Below are positions 44,349-55,900 of a stretch of 64,000 bases of DNA, one piece after another. The notes beneath the pieces were generated by a model. The model saw only the letters and a list, made by a program, of their open reading frames with translations. It was not told where the DNA came from and searched no databases. Source of the DNA: Gonium pectorale (lineage: Eukaryota; Chlorophyta; Chlorophyceae; Chlamydomonadales; Volvocaceae); contig LSYV01000027.1 of the NCBI GenBank assembly GCA_001584585.1, forward strand, positions 915,366-979,365. Reading direction: 5' to 3'. Positions within the stretch are counted from its first letter, which is position 1. The number at the start of each line of letters is the position of its first letter. The translations under genes were made by a program, and so were the position numbers.

Positions 44349-47300
44349 ATGGGTTGCGGTGCCAGCAAAATCCCGACGCCTGGCGCGCCCGCGGAACCCG
44401 GCAAACCCCAGAAACTGGAAGGCAGTGTTCCGCGACATGCTACCGATAGTAAGGACGTTGACAAAATGGCGGCGCCTGATGCTCCTGCTGGAGTGGGAGC
44501 TGGGCCCGGGCCTGCCGAAACCGATGCACTGGCAGTCCCGCCGGAGAACACCGACACCGCGACAGGCGAGCGACACCCGCCTGAGACCCAAACTGGCTGG
44601 TCGGGAAATTGAGGGAGTTCGCCCCCGCGTAATGCTCGACGGGTAGCCCCTGCGCCACCCCTCACCACCCACGCATCCGCGCATGTTATCTGCACTCCGT
44701 CATGCATACGCACCCACATGCGCCCGTCCTCTAATAGTTGTGGCCTCGGCACTTGCAGGTCGGCTGTTGAGCCAACCCGCACCCCCACATCGCTGCGTAA
44801 CCGCATCCCCGCAGGGGCCGGCAGCGCTGCCACCCCAACCGAAGCCGCCCAAAGCGTTCCGGCGGAGATTCCAGAGCACACGGCACAGGGGGAGGAAGGC
44901 GCCGGGGCTGAAGCGCGGACAGCCGGCGAGATGGTAACCGGGGAGGAGGCACTGCCGCCACGGTCGGCTGTGGAAGTCAAGGCACCGCCAGCGGCCGCCG
45001 GAGCCGGGTCTGCGAGTGACACGAGTGCATGTCAGCCCCCAGAAGCCCCTACGGGTCAGGCACCGCTGCCGCGGCCACCGAGCGCCGCCGAGCCTCTGGT
45101 GGCCGAGGCGCCAGTGGCGGACGGGGAGCGGACAGACAGCCCACACGCGGGGGAGCAGGAGGCGGGGCAGGAGGGAGCGGAAGAGGAGCCTCCCTTTTTG
45201 CCTTTTGCCAAGTTCATCGCGGCCGGGTACGTACCACGCGTCGTGCGGGAAAGGAGTGCATGTGCGGGGCTGTACCTTGCCTGCCGTACATCTGTACATT
45301 ATGTACATGTGTCGTGCAATATCCGCAGCCTGCCTGACATTTAGCACGGCCCACTGACTTTGTGTGGGCCCCTTGCATTCGGCACGTCAGGATAGAGGCA
45401 CCAGTCATAAGCAGCTCCGAGCCAGAGCCGAATCTAATTGTCCATATACCTCCATAACATTCCTCCCCTTCGCGTATGCTGCAACCGCCCCTTGCTCTGC
45501 TCTCTCCTCCTTCCCACCCACACCCCCTTCGCTTCCCCTTCGGCATATGCATTATCCACTATGAACGGCCCAGGAAGGAGGGAGATGCCAAGTACCGGCA
45601 GCTCCGCGTCAAGGCGCGGTTCCGAGAGCCGGTACGGCCCCCCGCTTTGCCGGCGGAGGAGGAGGCCGAGCTGAAGCGGGTGTGGGCTGAGGAGTGGCAC
45701 GGCTTCCCCGCCTGGGAGTACGTGGCGTTGGCGCGCATGGCCGTGGGCGGGCGGCGCTGGGCGGCCATGAGCAACGACCGGAGGCGGTCTGCGGTGGAGC
45801 GCTTCCTGCTGTGCGGTCCCTGGGTGAGAGGCCGGGGTGGGCGCGGTGCTGGCGGGGTGCGGGCGGGGGCTGGCTCGGGGCCACACGTTGGGTGGATGCG
45901 GACGGGAACGCTCGGTTCCGCGGAGGTCCCGGAGGATTCCGGTCTTGGGCGCGCGGCTTCCCCAGCCACAAACGAAGCCGGCAAGGCTGGTTTGAGATGG
46001 CCCACCCCCTGCTGTGTGGGCTCCTGTGGTGCCATCATGGGGTCACACGGTTCGTGGTGGGGCTCGCAGGGGCGGCGTACTTTGCGGCGGTGTGGGGCCT
46101 TGTTTGGCGAAGACGGTGATATGGTGTATGGCGTCGTAAGGTATCCAAGCCGTGGAGTATCTCGTGCCAGCCATGCGCCCCGAGCGCGCAGCCGCCGCCG
46201 ACGACGACGACTGCGACACCCTTGGATGCCCCGCCGCCGCAGTCATGGAAACCCCACACGGCGGAAAAGCACACAGCTGCCCGCTCCTCCCCGCCGCGCC
46301 CCACCACCAGGCTGCCACGCAGGAGCCGAGCCCCGAGCAGCTGTCCCGCATGCGTGCCACCTCCAGCTCCGCCCGCTTCGTGCAGCTGGGGCACCCCGCC
46401 CGCCGCGACACCGCCACGGGCGCCTTCTGCGCCGCGCACGGCCTGGCTACCACGGCCATGCTGAAGAGCGAACGGCCGCACAACCCCGACTACTACGACC
46501 TACACAACACGACGAGCCTGGGGGAGAAGACCACCACGGCCGAGGTAGGTGTGCAGGGGAAGGGGGTTAAGAGGCCCGCTGGGTTGTGCGGCTGGGAAGG
46601 GCGGGTACCGTCGGCACGCCTTTTACGGCCCGGGTGTAACTGCAAAGGCCAGGGCATGGGCTTCGCACCTGGCCGATCCCGTCCTTTGGTACGAACGCGA
46701 TGCTCAAGGCCGTTGCCGCCCCTTCCCCCACAAGGCCTACAGGGCCAACAAAGCCCACAAAGCCCACAAGGCCCGCAAGCTCCGGCATCTTTTATACCCC
46801 GCCCTCCCCACGCCCGGCCCCCGTCGTAAATGATTGTATCTGGCCCTCCCCTCTCTGCTCCCCCCATCGCACTACCGTGCCCCTCCCTCTCTACCCGCCA
46901 GTCTCCCCACCCACCCACCCCGAATCACCACCGCGCAGATATGCTACAAGATCGTGGTCCCCGCCACCCGGGCCTTTGGCGCCGCCTACGTGGACCTCTT
47001 CCTTGGCCCGGAGCTGTGGCCCGACAGCGACCCCCAGAGCAGGGAGCTGCCCAGCCCGCCCGGCCTGTCCGCCAACGGCAACGCCGAGGAGGGCAACGCC
47101 GAGGAGGGCAACGCCGAGGAGGGCACGGCCACGGTCACGGCCAAGGAGAGGGTCAAGGGCTTCTTCCTGAGCCACGCCTGGGGTATGCCCTTCATGCAGC
47201 TGGTGACGGTCACCATCTACAACGACGCTCCGCCGCAGCACGACGGCGGGCCCTACTGGATCGGTGGGTGTGCGCGCGGCCCCCGCTTTTGGGGACCGGC

Positions 47301-50300
47301 TTCGGGGTTGCCTCGCGACCTTTGGTGTCCGGCCCGGATGTCGGAATTCGGTGGCGCTGGCGTTGGCCCCGCGGTGGGTACATTCCCGCCTCTTCCATCC
47401 GTGTAGGCGCGCGGCTGTGCCGGCCTGTGGGATGCTGTACTGCGGGTCCTGCGGGTTCTGCTTCGTCGTGCATTGCGCTGTACGGGATGACGGGGGCCGG
47501 GGGCTGCATGCGGCGTACGCCCGTCGGGTGGCGGTAGCTGCGTGGGCACCGAGCGCGGGGGGCAGGTGGCCTCTTCACGCATCCGCATGGCACAAAGACC
47601 TCGGGCGCGCGTCGCCTCGCCCCTAATCCCGTGCGCACGCATGCCCATGCGCGCTGGCGGTCGTGGCCTGACCTGCTTCGCGCTCGCTTGCCCTCTCTCG
47701 CCCCCTGCCATCACCCCTGCCGCACTCCTTGCCCCTACCCTACTGCCGCTGTACCTCCCCCGCCGCCGCCCTGCCCCTGCCATCGCCTGCCGGGTACGGG
47801 TCCCGACCTTCGCGCGCCGCTACAGACATCTTCTGCAAGAACCAGGTGCGGCATGGATGCAGGGGCCGGGGCAGGGGGGGGGGCGCAAGGCCGCAGGGCT
47901 CGAGGGGGGCCTCTCAGAGTGTACAATGCAGCTAACAACGCCCCATCTGGACGTATACCAGTACTCGAGCATCGTTGTCCACACCAGCCAGCGCCTGACT
48001 TCCTCTAGCTTCCTCTCCTCGGTAGCATTGCTCCGTTGACGTGGACAATGCCCCCGCCCATCAGTGCCACCCCTTCTCCCCCCCTGCCGCACTCCCCTTT
48101 GAACTAGCTCGCCTCTATCTTCCTTCCTCGCTGCCTGCCACTTCCTCGCTGCCTGCCGCTTCCTCGCTGCATTCCGTATTACCCCCTGCCGCACTCCCCT
48201 TTGAACATGCTCGCCTCTATCTTCCTTCCTCGCTGCCTGCTAATGCTCCACCGCGCTCCTTTGCCGCCTCCACTCCCTCTTTTCCCACACGCACGTGACC
48301 CCACTCCGACCCAGACCCACCCGACCTGCAAGTAGCGTGGCGCTGGCTCGCCACCCCTCCCCACGCGCCGACCCCTCCCCCTCCCGTCACCTCCACTTCG
48401 CAAGCGTCACCACACGCATGCGCCCCTGCATGCGCCCTCCGCCTTCTCCCTGGCCAGGACTGTGAAGGGCCACCAGGGGGCCGCTGGGAGCCTTTCGCGC
48501 CTCACGCCTCAGCCTTCGACTGGACGGGACGGGACGATATGCGCCTGCGGCTTGCTAACTGAGCACGCCTTCCAACCCTGTGACAACTTCCCCCCCTTCC
48601 CCGCCGCAGCACGTGCCCATCCGGGAGTCGGACTTGACCGACAACATCCTGCGCAGCAGCGCCGTTGTCCTCGCGGTGCACCCCTGGCCCAAGCCGCTGC
48701 TCACCACGCGCGTGTGGTGCCTCTTCGAGGTGCTCACAGCAGCGCAGTCCAAGGTGTGCGCTCGTTGAATTGTTGTCCTCCTGGGTGCCTGGTCCCTGGT
48801 GACATGCCTCTGTTCGCTAGTGCTGTGCAGTCCAAGGNNNNNNNNNNNNNNNNNNNNNNNNNNNNNNNNNNNNNNNNNNNNNNNNNNNNNNNNNNNNNNN
48901 NNNNNNNNNNNNNNNNNNNNNNNNNNNNNNNNNNNNNNNNNNNNNNNNNNNNNNNNNNNNNNNNNNNNNNNNNNNNNNNNNNNNNNNNNNNNNNNNNNNN
49001 NNNNNNNNNNNNNNNNNNNNNNNNNNNNNNNNNNNNNNNNNTATCCCCTGTGTGCCTTGTCGGCGGCGACACGACCCTGTTCGCAGTGGTAGGCGGGTGG
49101 CGTGGCCCTGGCTCGCCCATGGTACGGCGTAGAGTACGTGTTGACGACCACATGGATGGTGTACGTCCGGTCAACGACCCTCAACGATCAACGACTAACT
49201 GCCTGACCGCCCGATTACCCTCCCAACGGCCCCCCAGGTGGACATGCGGCTCAAGTTCTGCCAGGCCGCCGCCGGCCAGCTGCAGGGCGGCTTCGCGAAG
49301 AAGTACACTCAATGGAACTACTCCAAGGTGTGTTGCCTGTGCCCGTACTTCAGCCTCTGCCTCGGGGGCACTCGCATACACGCGCGCACCGTACGTATGC
49401 GGCCCCTGGCCTTCCAACCGAGTGACCCCTCCCCTCCCCTTCCCCGCCGCAGCACGTGCCCATTATTGCGTCGTTGCAGGTCCAGCCCAGGGCCGTGTTG
49501 TGCTTTGCCCAGATGCCGGTGTCTAGAGTGTAGCACGCCCGATGATAGCATGCCCCATTAACAAACGTTGACGCGCACAGCCACCCATCTGTCTATGCTG
49601 GCCGCATGTCCCTCGCTTCTACACCCGGGTTTTGTGCCGCCCAGTACGAGCCCTCGGGATGCTTCCGGTCCTCTGACCAAGCTCCATGCCGAACCCCACC
49701 TTGCAGGTGTACGACGACTGCATAAAGGGCGGTCTGTCCTCCGTACTTACCGGAGCGGGGGAGCTTGTCGAGGTGGGTCACGAAAGGTTCCGACCCATGC
49801 GAGAGCGTGCGTGTGCAGCACCGCTGCGCACGGCTTCAAGCGCCAGCTCCTCGGCCTCGGGGCTCTTGCGGAGTGGCTGCATCGATCCCGAATAATGGCC
49901 ATTCGCGTCGCTCTCTATTCAGCGCCCACTGCAGAGAGGAAGCATACCTCGTTGTGCACCTGGTACCCCACGGCGAAGCTTTTACGCACCGCAGTATGTT
50001 TGGGCGGGTTCAATGCTGCACGCGGAGCCCGTTCAATGATGGCGAGCGGCTGGAACGGGCACATCCACGAAGGTGTGGGACAGACCCGCGGGTCAGCATT
50101 GCCCCGTGCGAGCGCCCCTTCCCTCAGCCCCAGGCAGCTGCTGCGCAACTAATGCGCGATAGGCGGAGGCCACCCACGTACCCACGGCGCACAACGGCGA
50201 TGTCTTTGATCCCAAACAGCGTCCTTGCTCTTGCACCTCCACGGGCATCCACAATCCTCTGCACCTCCCCTGCGCGTTTGGGGCTGAACCGTGGGTCGGC

Positions 50301-50549
50301 CCCGTCCCTCCCCCTCGCCTCCCCATTCCGCCCCAGGCCATCGACGTACAGCAGGCGGAGGCCACGGTGGCGAGCGACCGCGACATGATCATGCGTCTGA
50401 TCCAGCAGAGCGTGGGCGCGGAGGAGATGAATCGGCTGGTCCGCGAGATGCTGACCACGGGGCTGGCCAGCGCGGCGCAGGAGCTGGTGCAGGCGGACGT
50501 CGGGCAGGACCGCATGGCGTACTACAGCTACGAGGGGGGATGGGACTAG
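44349..50549 (+). CDS. N-acylated TIR-like domain protein (SHAWG ... WIDIFCKNQ ... RVWCLFE)
   Basis: Ten exons give one 737-residue frame: 44349-44599, 44759-45226, 45574-45823, 46158-46544, 46939-47263, 47826-47845 (20 nt), 48610-48753, 49238-49327, 49707-49772 and 50337-50549. The start MGCGASK is a textbook N-myristoylation plus palmitoylation signal, suggesting membrane attachment. An acidic Ala/Pro/Glu-rich linker follows. The core has ICYKIVVPATRAFGAAYVDL, FFLSHAWGMPFMQLVTVTIY, WIDIFCKNQ, then ILRSSAVVLAVHPWPKPLLT and RVWCLFEVLTAAQSK. These match a widespread TIR-like family whose sheet strands carry SHAW, the DIF.NQ strand and the WC.FE helix. The C-terminal exon (IDVQQAEATVASDRDMI) is helical and ends at TAG 50547-50549. 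Least certain: the exon 1 donor (GTCGGG) and exon 49707-49772. No catalytic activity can be claimed. Confidence 0.75.
47077..47121 (+). repeat. In-frame GNAEE x3 coding repeat
   Basis: Three exact 15-nt units (ggcaacgccgaggag) encode GNAEEGNAEEGNAEE in the loop before the SHAWG strand of the TIR-like protein. The copy number could be length-polymorphic. Confidence 0.9.
48081..48240. repeat. Tandem duplication, 102-bp period
   Basis: A 58-bp block beginning cccctgccgcactccccttt recurs at 48081-48138 and 48183-48240. Short cgctgcctgc units lie between them, in an intron of the TIR-like gene. Confidence 0.85.
48838..49041. other. Assembly gap (204 N)
   Basis: A run of N inside the intron after exon 48610-48753. 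Flanking sequence on both sides carries diverged copies of a gtgcctggtc...ctgttcgc string, so the gap sits in a repeat. Confidence 0.99.
49412..49466 (+). pseudogene. Partial duplicate of intron end and exon start
   Basis: The stretch gccttccaaccgagtgac ... ttccccgccgcag|CACGTGCCCAT repeats 48568-48626, which is the 3' end of an intron and the first codons (HVPI) of exon 48610-48753. After HVPI the copy diverges, so it cannot replace the real exon. Confidence 0.65.
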
Positions 50550-52930
50550 GCTGGCCCCGTCAAACTTCCTGCCGTTGCGTGTGCATCGTAGAGTACTGTG
50601 CGTAGGTGTCCATTGCGCAGGTGCGCAGACCTTCGCTGTGTTTGCTGGTTGGGAGCGTCAGGCGGCGCGGTGACCGTTGCCCGCAGGCGGACGGTGAGCG
50701 GTTTCGCGCCCTCTTGCGGTGCTTCAGCTACGGCCGTACACCTGTCTTTATTTCGCGGTCCAGTTTGGGGCGCATCGGTGCCTTTGGCTGTTACAGACAT
50801 CTGTCATAAGAGCACGTCAGGGCAGGAAAGAGGGGCCTGCAAACCTGCTGCATCGACCCAAGCTGGTGATCCCTGATGGCAAACAGCATGCAGTATTATC
50901 GTGGCTCGCTCAATGCAATAACTGACGGCCTCTTGCAATTTGGTGGCCGTGTTTACTTACATGGAGCCCTGTTGGCTGTTGCTGGAGCACCAATTATCAA
51001 CATTGAAGGGCACGCTGGGCACCGCGCATGTTGGGTGCCGTGCTGTGGGCAGGCATCCAGGCGTCGGATGCAATCAACTCACTGCCGCTTACTTGGCTAT
51101 GCTCGACGCATACTCCGCATGGGAAATGTTGTGTGCTGGTTACCGCTCGTTGTGACTGGGAAACGGAATGTACCGGTACGGTATGGCGCTAGGCGAGCGC
51201 GCAAGGCATGGCACTTGCCGACCGCGCTCGGAGCAATCGTAATGCCGGCTGTTGTGTACTGTCTACTGGGGATGGCGACCGGGTGGCGATGTATGGTGCG
51301 AACGGGGGTGGTGCTCTGGGTCATGCGGGGAGCAAGTACATACAAAGTTATCGCATGACCAGTGTGCTCGCTGTTATTGCTCATTCCGGCCTCTTGTCCG
51401 CAAGCTCGGTGCCAGGAGGTCCTCGCGTTGTTGGGTATGACGCAACGCCCCTACCTCCCCTACCCGTTCGAGGTGGGTGGGGGTGCGGAGGTGGCGGCTG
51501 CACCATGGCGGCGGTCGCACATGGCTGAGCTCAGTCGTCGTACTGGATTTTCTACCTTCATCCGGCCTCTGAAGAGTGGACGAGGCCGCTGCTTATATCA
51601 TGCCAGTTCCCAGGCATCACAGGCCACTGCCGTGCTTCTTCTGGCGCTTCTTCTTATGCTTGACTCTGCCAATCAACGTGGCCTTGGCAACGGCATGCAT
51701 CGTTCCAACGCGCCCTACTGGTGACGTGTTGCGCCTTGGGTGTGAAAATCCGTGCACCGTAGGCGGATTTCTGAGGAACGCGGCGTCTTCTTGCTTCGGC
51801 TCCGATGAACACGGTCGGCATGCGCTGCCGTATTGAAGGAGCGAGTTGGCACGGCGTGCTGCAGCACGGGAAGAACTCCGGTGCTGGCCCGTCTGCGCCG
51901 TTGCGCCACGGCCCGCGGGCGAACGGAGGGCGCCGCGGGCCACTTTTGTACTGCAATGATGCCTTTGGTAGGTGCCAAGTAAGTAGACGGTGTTAATGGC
52001 CAGGATCCTATAAGAGCTTACTGGAAAGCAGTTCACCGGAGCTCGGTGACACATTCTACCGCTCATTGCTGAAGCAGCTGAAGCCAAGGCGTCGTTCGAA
52101 ATTGGCAATGCGCACTTTGGGCAACCTGGCGCCGACATGAAGCAGAACATGATTTAGCTTTCTTCCATACACACCATCCAGGCTGCCTGCGGCTCTGGCA
52201 CGCTTCCGCTTCTCCTCAGCGTGCCCCCCACGACCTGGAAGTTCTTGTAGCGGATCCGAGTCCAGGTCATGCTCTGCTCAATGCTGGTCCTGTGCGCCGG
52301 GGCCGCCCTAGGTGCAGCGCTTCTGCAAGGAGGCTTCTTCGCGACAAACGACGGTCCGATCAGAAGCGCCTGTAAAGCGCCCGATGCGTGCGGGCTGCGA
52401 CAGACCGGCACAGGGCACGGCTCCAGCGTCTGGGTCTTCTTTGGCCGTCCAATACCTCCCATCCGCCTCTTGATTGGCACGGTTTACTCATGCACATTGC
52501 TTAGTTCCAGGTTGTATGGTCTCCTTTGTTTCTCGGCCTTGCGACTCTGGGGCAGACATGGGGCCAGACGTGTCCAAGCCGCAAAGTGAGCGATCCTGCA
52601 TAGCCACCCCCAGCTGTACCTGCTCACATGCCCGCTATGGAGCAGGCTGAGCATCTCCCCTGGCTGGCTCCTCTAAAGTCCTCTTTGCGGGGTGCCTTCG
52701 ATCCAGATCCGGGTTGATAAATCCGACGGGGTCCTTCAACCCTGTGTTTGCTATTTGTTGCGTTGGGCTACTGCACTTTTTCCTTTCATTGATAAAATAT
52801 CCAGTCAAACGAGGACAGTCAACTTGCCGACGACACGCTCGCCACCTGTTTCCACATTGCAAGCAACATTATAGCTGTTATTATGTAGCTCACGTTACCA
52901 GCTGGTGTTTTGGGTCGCAACTGACTGTCA
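50550..52930. other. Intergenic, 2.4 kb
   Basis: No gene is supported. A 177-codon minus frame at 52150-51617 and another at 52480-52154 (containing GRPKK, an AT-hook-like string) have no recognisable domain and no splice partners. They may be remnants or chance. The right part should hold the CEP120/UNI2 promoter. Confidence 0.35.
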
Positions 52931-55900
52931 ATGGGAAGCCCAGGCGCCGAAGACCGGACGTACATTCTCAGCATCCACATCCAGGATGGTCGCTCATTTG
53001 GCCCAGACTTGCAAGCGGTGGTCTGCGCCGCGACTTTCGCCGGCGAGACAAAGCTCACGCCCTACAGCGTCGGGCGCGACACGCACGTGTGGAATTCGAC
53101 GCTGCAATGGCGCGTTACGATGGACCAGTTCCGTCGGTTCACGTCCCAGGGCCAAAAGGACTGCAAGGTCGTGCTGTCGAGCAAGGATGGCACGAAGTTG
53201 GGATGGTTCCTGGTGGACGTCCGTGCAGCCAAGTTGCAAGCACAGTACAAAAAGGCCGAGGGTAGGTCCCGCTGCGTGAACAGGGGCTAGAGCATCTCGG
53301 CAAGGCTACAGGGCTTGAACCCTCTTCTCTCGTTGCCTTCCACGCGGCCGCCCCTCAGGCGTGTGGACGAGCTTGACGGGGGTTAAGAAGGGGGACGCCC
53401 CCCAGATCAACGTGGTCTCGCTCTTCTACGAAGACAGGCCCGGCGTGCCGCCGCCGGAGATGAAGCCCTCTCCAAGCAAAGCGCGACCGCAGCGGCGGCA
53501 GCAGCCCACCAGCCGGCCAGCTGGCGCTGCTGGAGACGCCGGCGATCAGCAGCCAGACGACACGCCGGCTTCACCAGGGGCGAATTCTAGTGGCGTTGCC
53601 GGGGGCGGCGACGCGCGTACGCCGCGTGGCAAGGCGGCCGCAGGGGCGCCGCCAGCCAGAAATCCCACGGTTGGGCTTCCGAGCTTTGGCAGCCCCTCAC
53701 GCAACCCAGCGGACGACGGGCCCTTCCGGCACTTTGCCCTGACGGTGGACGTGCGGACCTTTCAGAGCAGCAAGCGGTTGCCCCTGAGCAGCGCCAGCGT
53801 CTACGTGCAGGCGGTTTTGCCGGCGGAGCTGATAGGTAGGCACGGCCGAGCAAAGCAGGCAATGTGCCGAGGGACATTTGGAGGCTCCTTCCAGCCCTCC
53901 TGATATGCGATGCGAAACAGCAAGGATGGGCTGAGGCATGTGCTGAAATGCTCCCATATCTCCGCATATGTCAGTGCGTATCCTGGAGTAAGCGCGTATC
54001 TGGCACAGCGATAAACACCGCACTCCCAACCCTGTCCTGCAGAGCTGGTAGTCGGTAGCGGCTTTCGCCTTCCCTCCCGCCTGGCACCGCTGTGCAGTCA
54101 CCCGGCTGTGGACATACCTCGCGGGGCCGAGGGCGCCATCCCCAACGGGTGAGCTGCACTGAAGGTCTGACTCATTGTCATGCGACCATATACTTGGCAA
54201 TCTGATTGCCACACTTTGTCGCCGATCCCGGTTCAAGACGGGGTGCAAGATCACCATCACCCTGTCCCCCACTGACACCCCTGAAGGTATGGCACCCTGG
54301 AGTTCACAGCGGGCGTGGTGCAGCTGGCACGGGTGCTAGCGCAGGAGCCGCGGATCAGCGTGGAGGCCTGGCACAAGGAGCGGTAAGCGGTTCAGCTTGG
54401 CATGCGCGTCATGTGCCACGGGGATGCACAACAGGTCGCCCGCTTGGTGCGCGGCTACCAGCGCGAGAGCATCCGCCGCTGGGGGCGCTTGGTTTCATCT
54501 CTGGAGACTCAGTGCAGGCACAGACTGCGTGGATTCCGCCTTCACCTCGCCCAAACATGTGTCCCCAGGTTCCGGGCGGACATGCTCTTGGGGGCTGGCA
54601 CCGTACCGCTCACGCCGCTGCTGCAAGGTGCCTGGGTGGATGGCTATGCGCCGCTTTTCGCTGTGGTGGCCAACTCTACATCCGGGGAGCTCCATGAGGA
54701 GCGGGTGCAGGTAGGTCTCATCACTACCGTGTGCCGCTCACGCGCACTGCACATAAACCCTGGGCAGCATAGTTTGCCCATCTGGGCACTGAGCAGCTGA
54801 CAAAGTCTTTATACCCAAGCTGCTCCGCGGTACCTTGCCCGTTGCGCCTCTTGCCTTTGCGCTGCAGATGGCCATGCTGAGGGTAGTGTTGTCCCTCGAG
54901 GACAAGGGCCCCGCGCCCGTGCCAGGCACGCAGCCAGCTGGCGAGGCACCCAGCGGCGCCACCATTTCAGCTGGCCCGGCACCAGCTTTGCCCCAGTTGG
55001 TGCAACGGCCAAACCCGTACGATGACCAGTCGGGAGGCGCTGCCGGAGGACGCACCGATAGCGGACTGCAGCCAGACGCTGGGCAGGAGGGTGCGGAGCT
55101 CAGCGTCCGGGAGATTTATCCCCTACCGCCGGCACCGGCACCGGCGCCTGCTCCACCAGCAGATGAGGTCGACGTGCCGGCGGGTGTCTCTGGCGCCCTC
55201 CTGCCTTCGGCAGATACGGCAATGGCCCGGCCGCTGTCACAGCACCAGGAGCAGGCAAAGCAGCTGTCCATGTTGCCGCCGGCCCACACCAGGGTGCCCC
55301 CGCCGGTCATCGACCTGCCACCGCCGCCTGCTGTTGCAGCAGCGCCACCCAGGCGGCCTGGAGGCGGAGCTCCTGGCATGCCAACAGGCCTGCAGGCCGG
55401 GCCTGAGTTTGAAGCTGCCTGGGAGCTCGAGGTCTGGAAGAAAGGTGGGCAGTGCGCCGTGGCTTCTGGGCAGGCGGGGTACCGTTGGAACCTACTGGCT
55501 AGGGCCGGCAGGGAGCACAACGCCGCGAGGATTGAGTTACAGGACAGCTAAGCCCTACACCTGCGGAACCCATACCTTCTCTTCTGACGGCAACACCAGG
55601 TATCGCCTCCCTCGGGCGCCGTCTTCTTGGCTTTCGTCGACCGCCTAGCACGCTTGTATGTCGACATGCACTTGTGCTGCCACGGATGGGCCCGCGCAGC
55701 TGAAGAGGCTCGCTGGCGGTCGGAGCTGCGCGAGCGCGAGGCGCAGCGCATGATGGTGCTGGAGAGCGAGTGGCGGCGCCGCGAGCGCGCCCGAGAAGCC
55801 GAGCTCACCACCCTGAAGGCAGAGTACCTGGCCCTCGAGGACAAGGCGCAGCAGGTGCGGCAGTAGCAGAGCAACCCTGTTCCTCCACTCCGTCAAGAGA

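Noticed and set aside
51617..52480. Minus ORFs considered as a transposase
   Set aside because: No DDE, zinc-finger or terminal repeat pattern could be found. Left as unassigned intergenic sequence.
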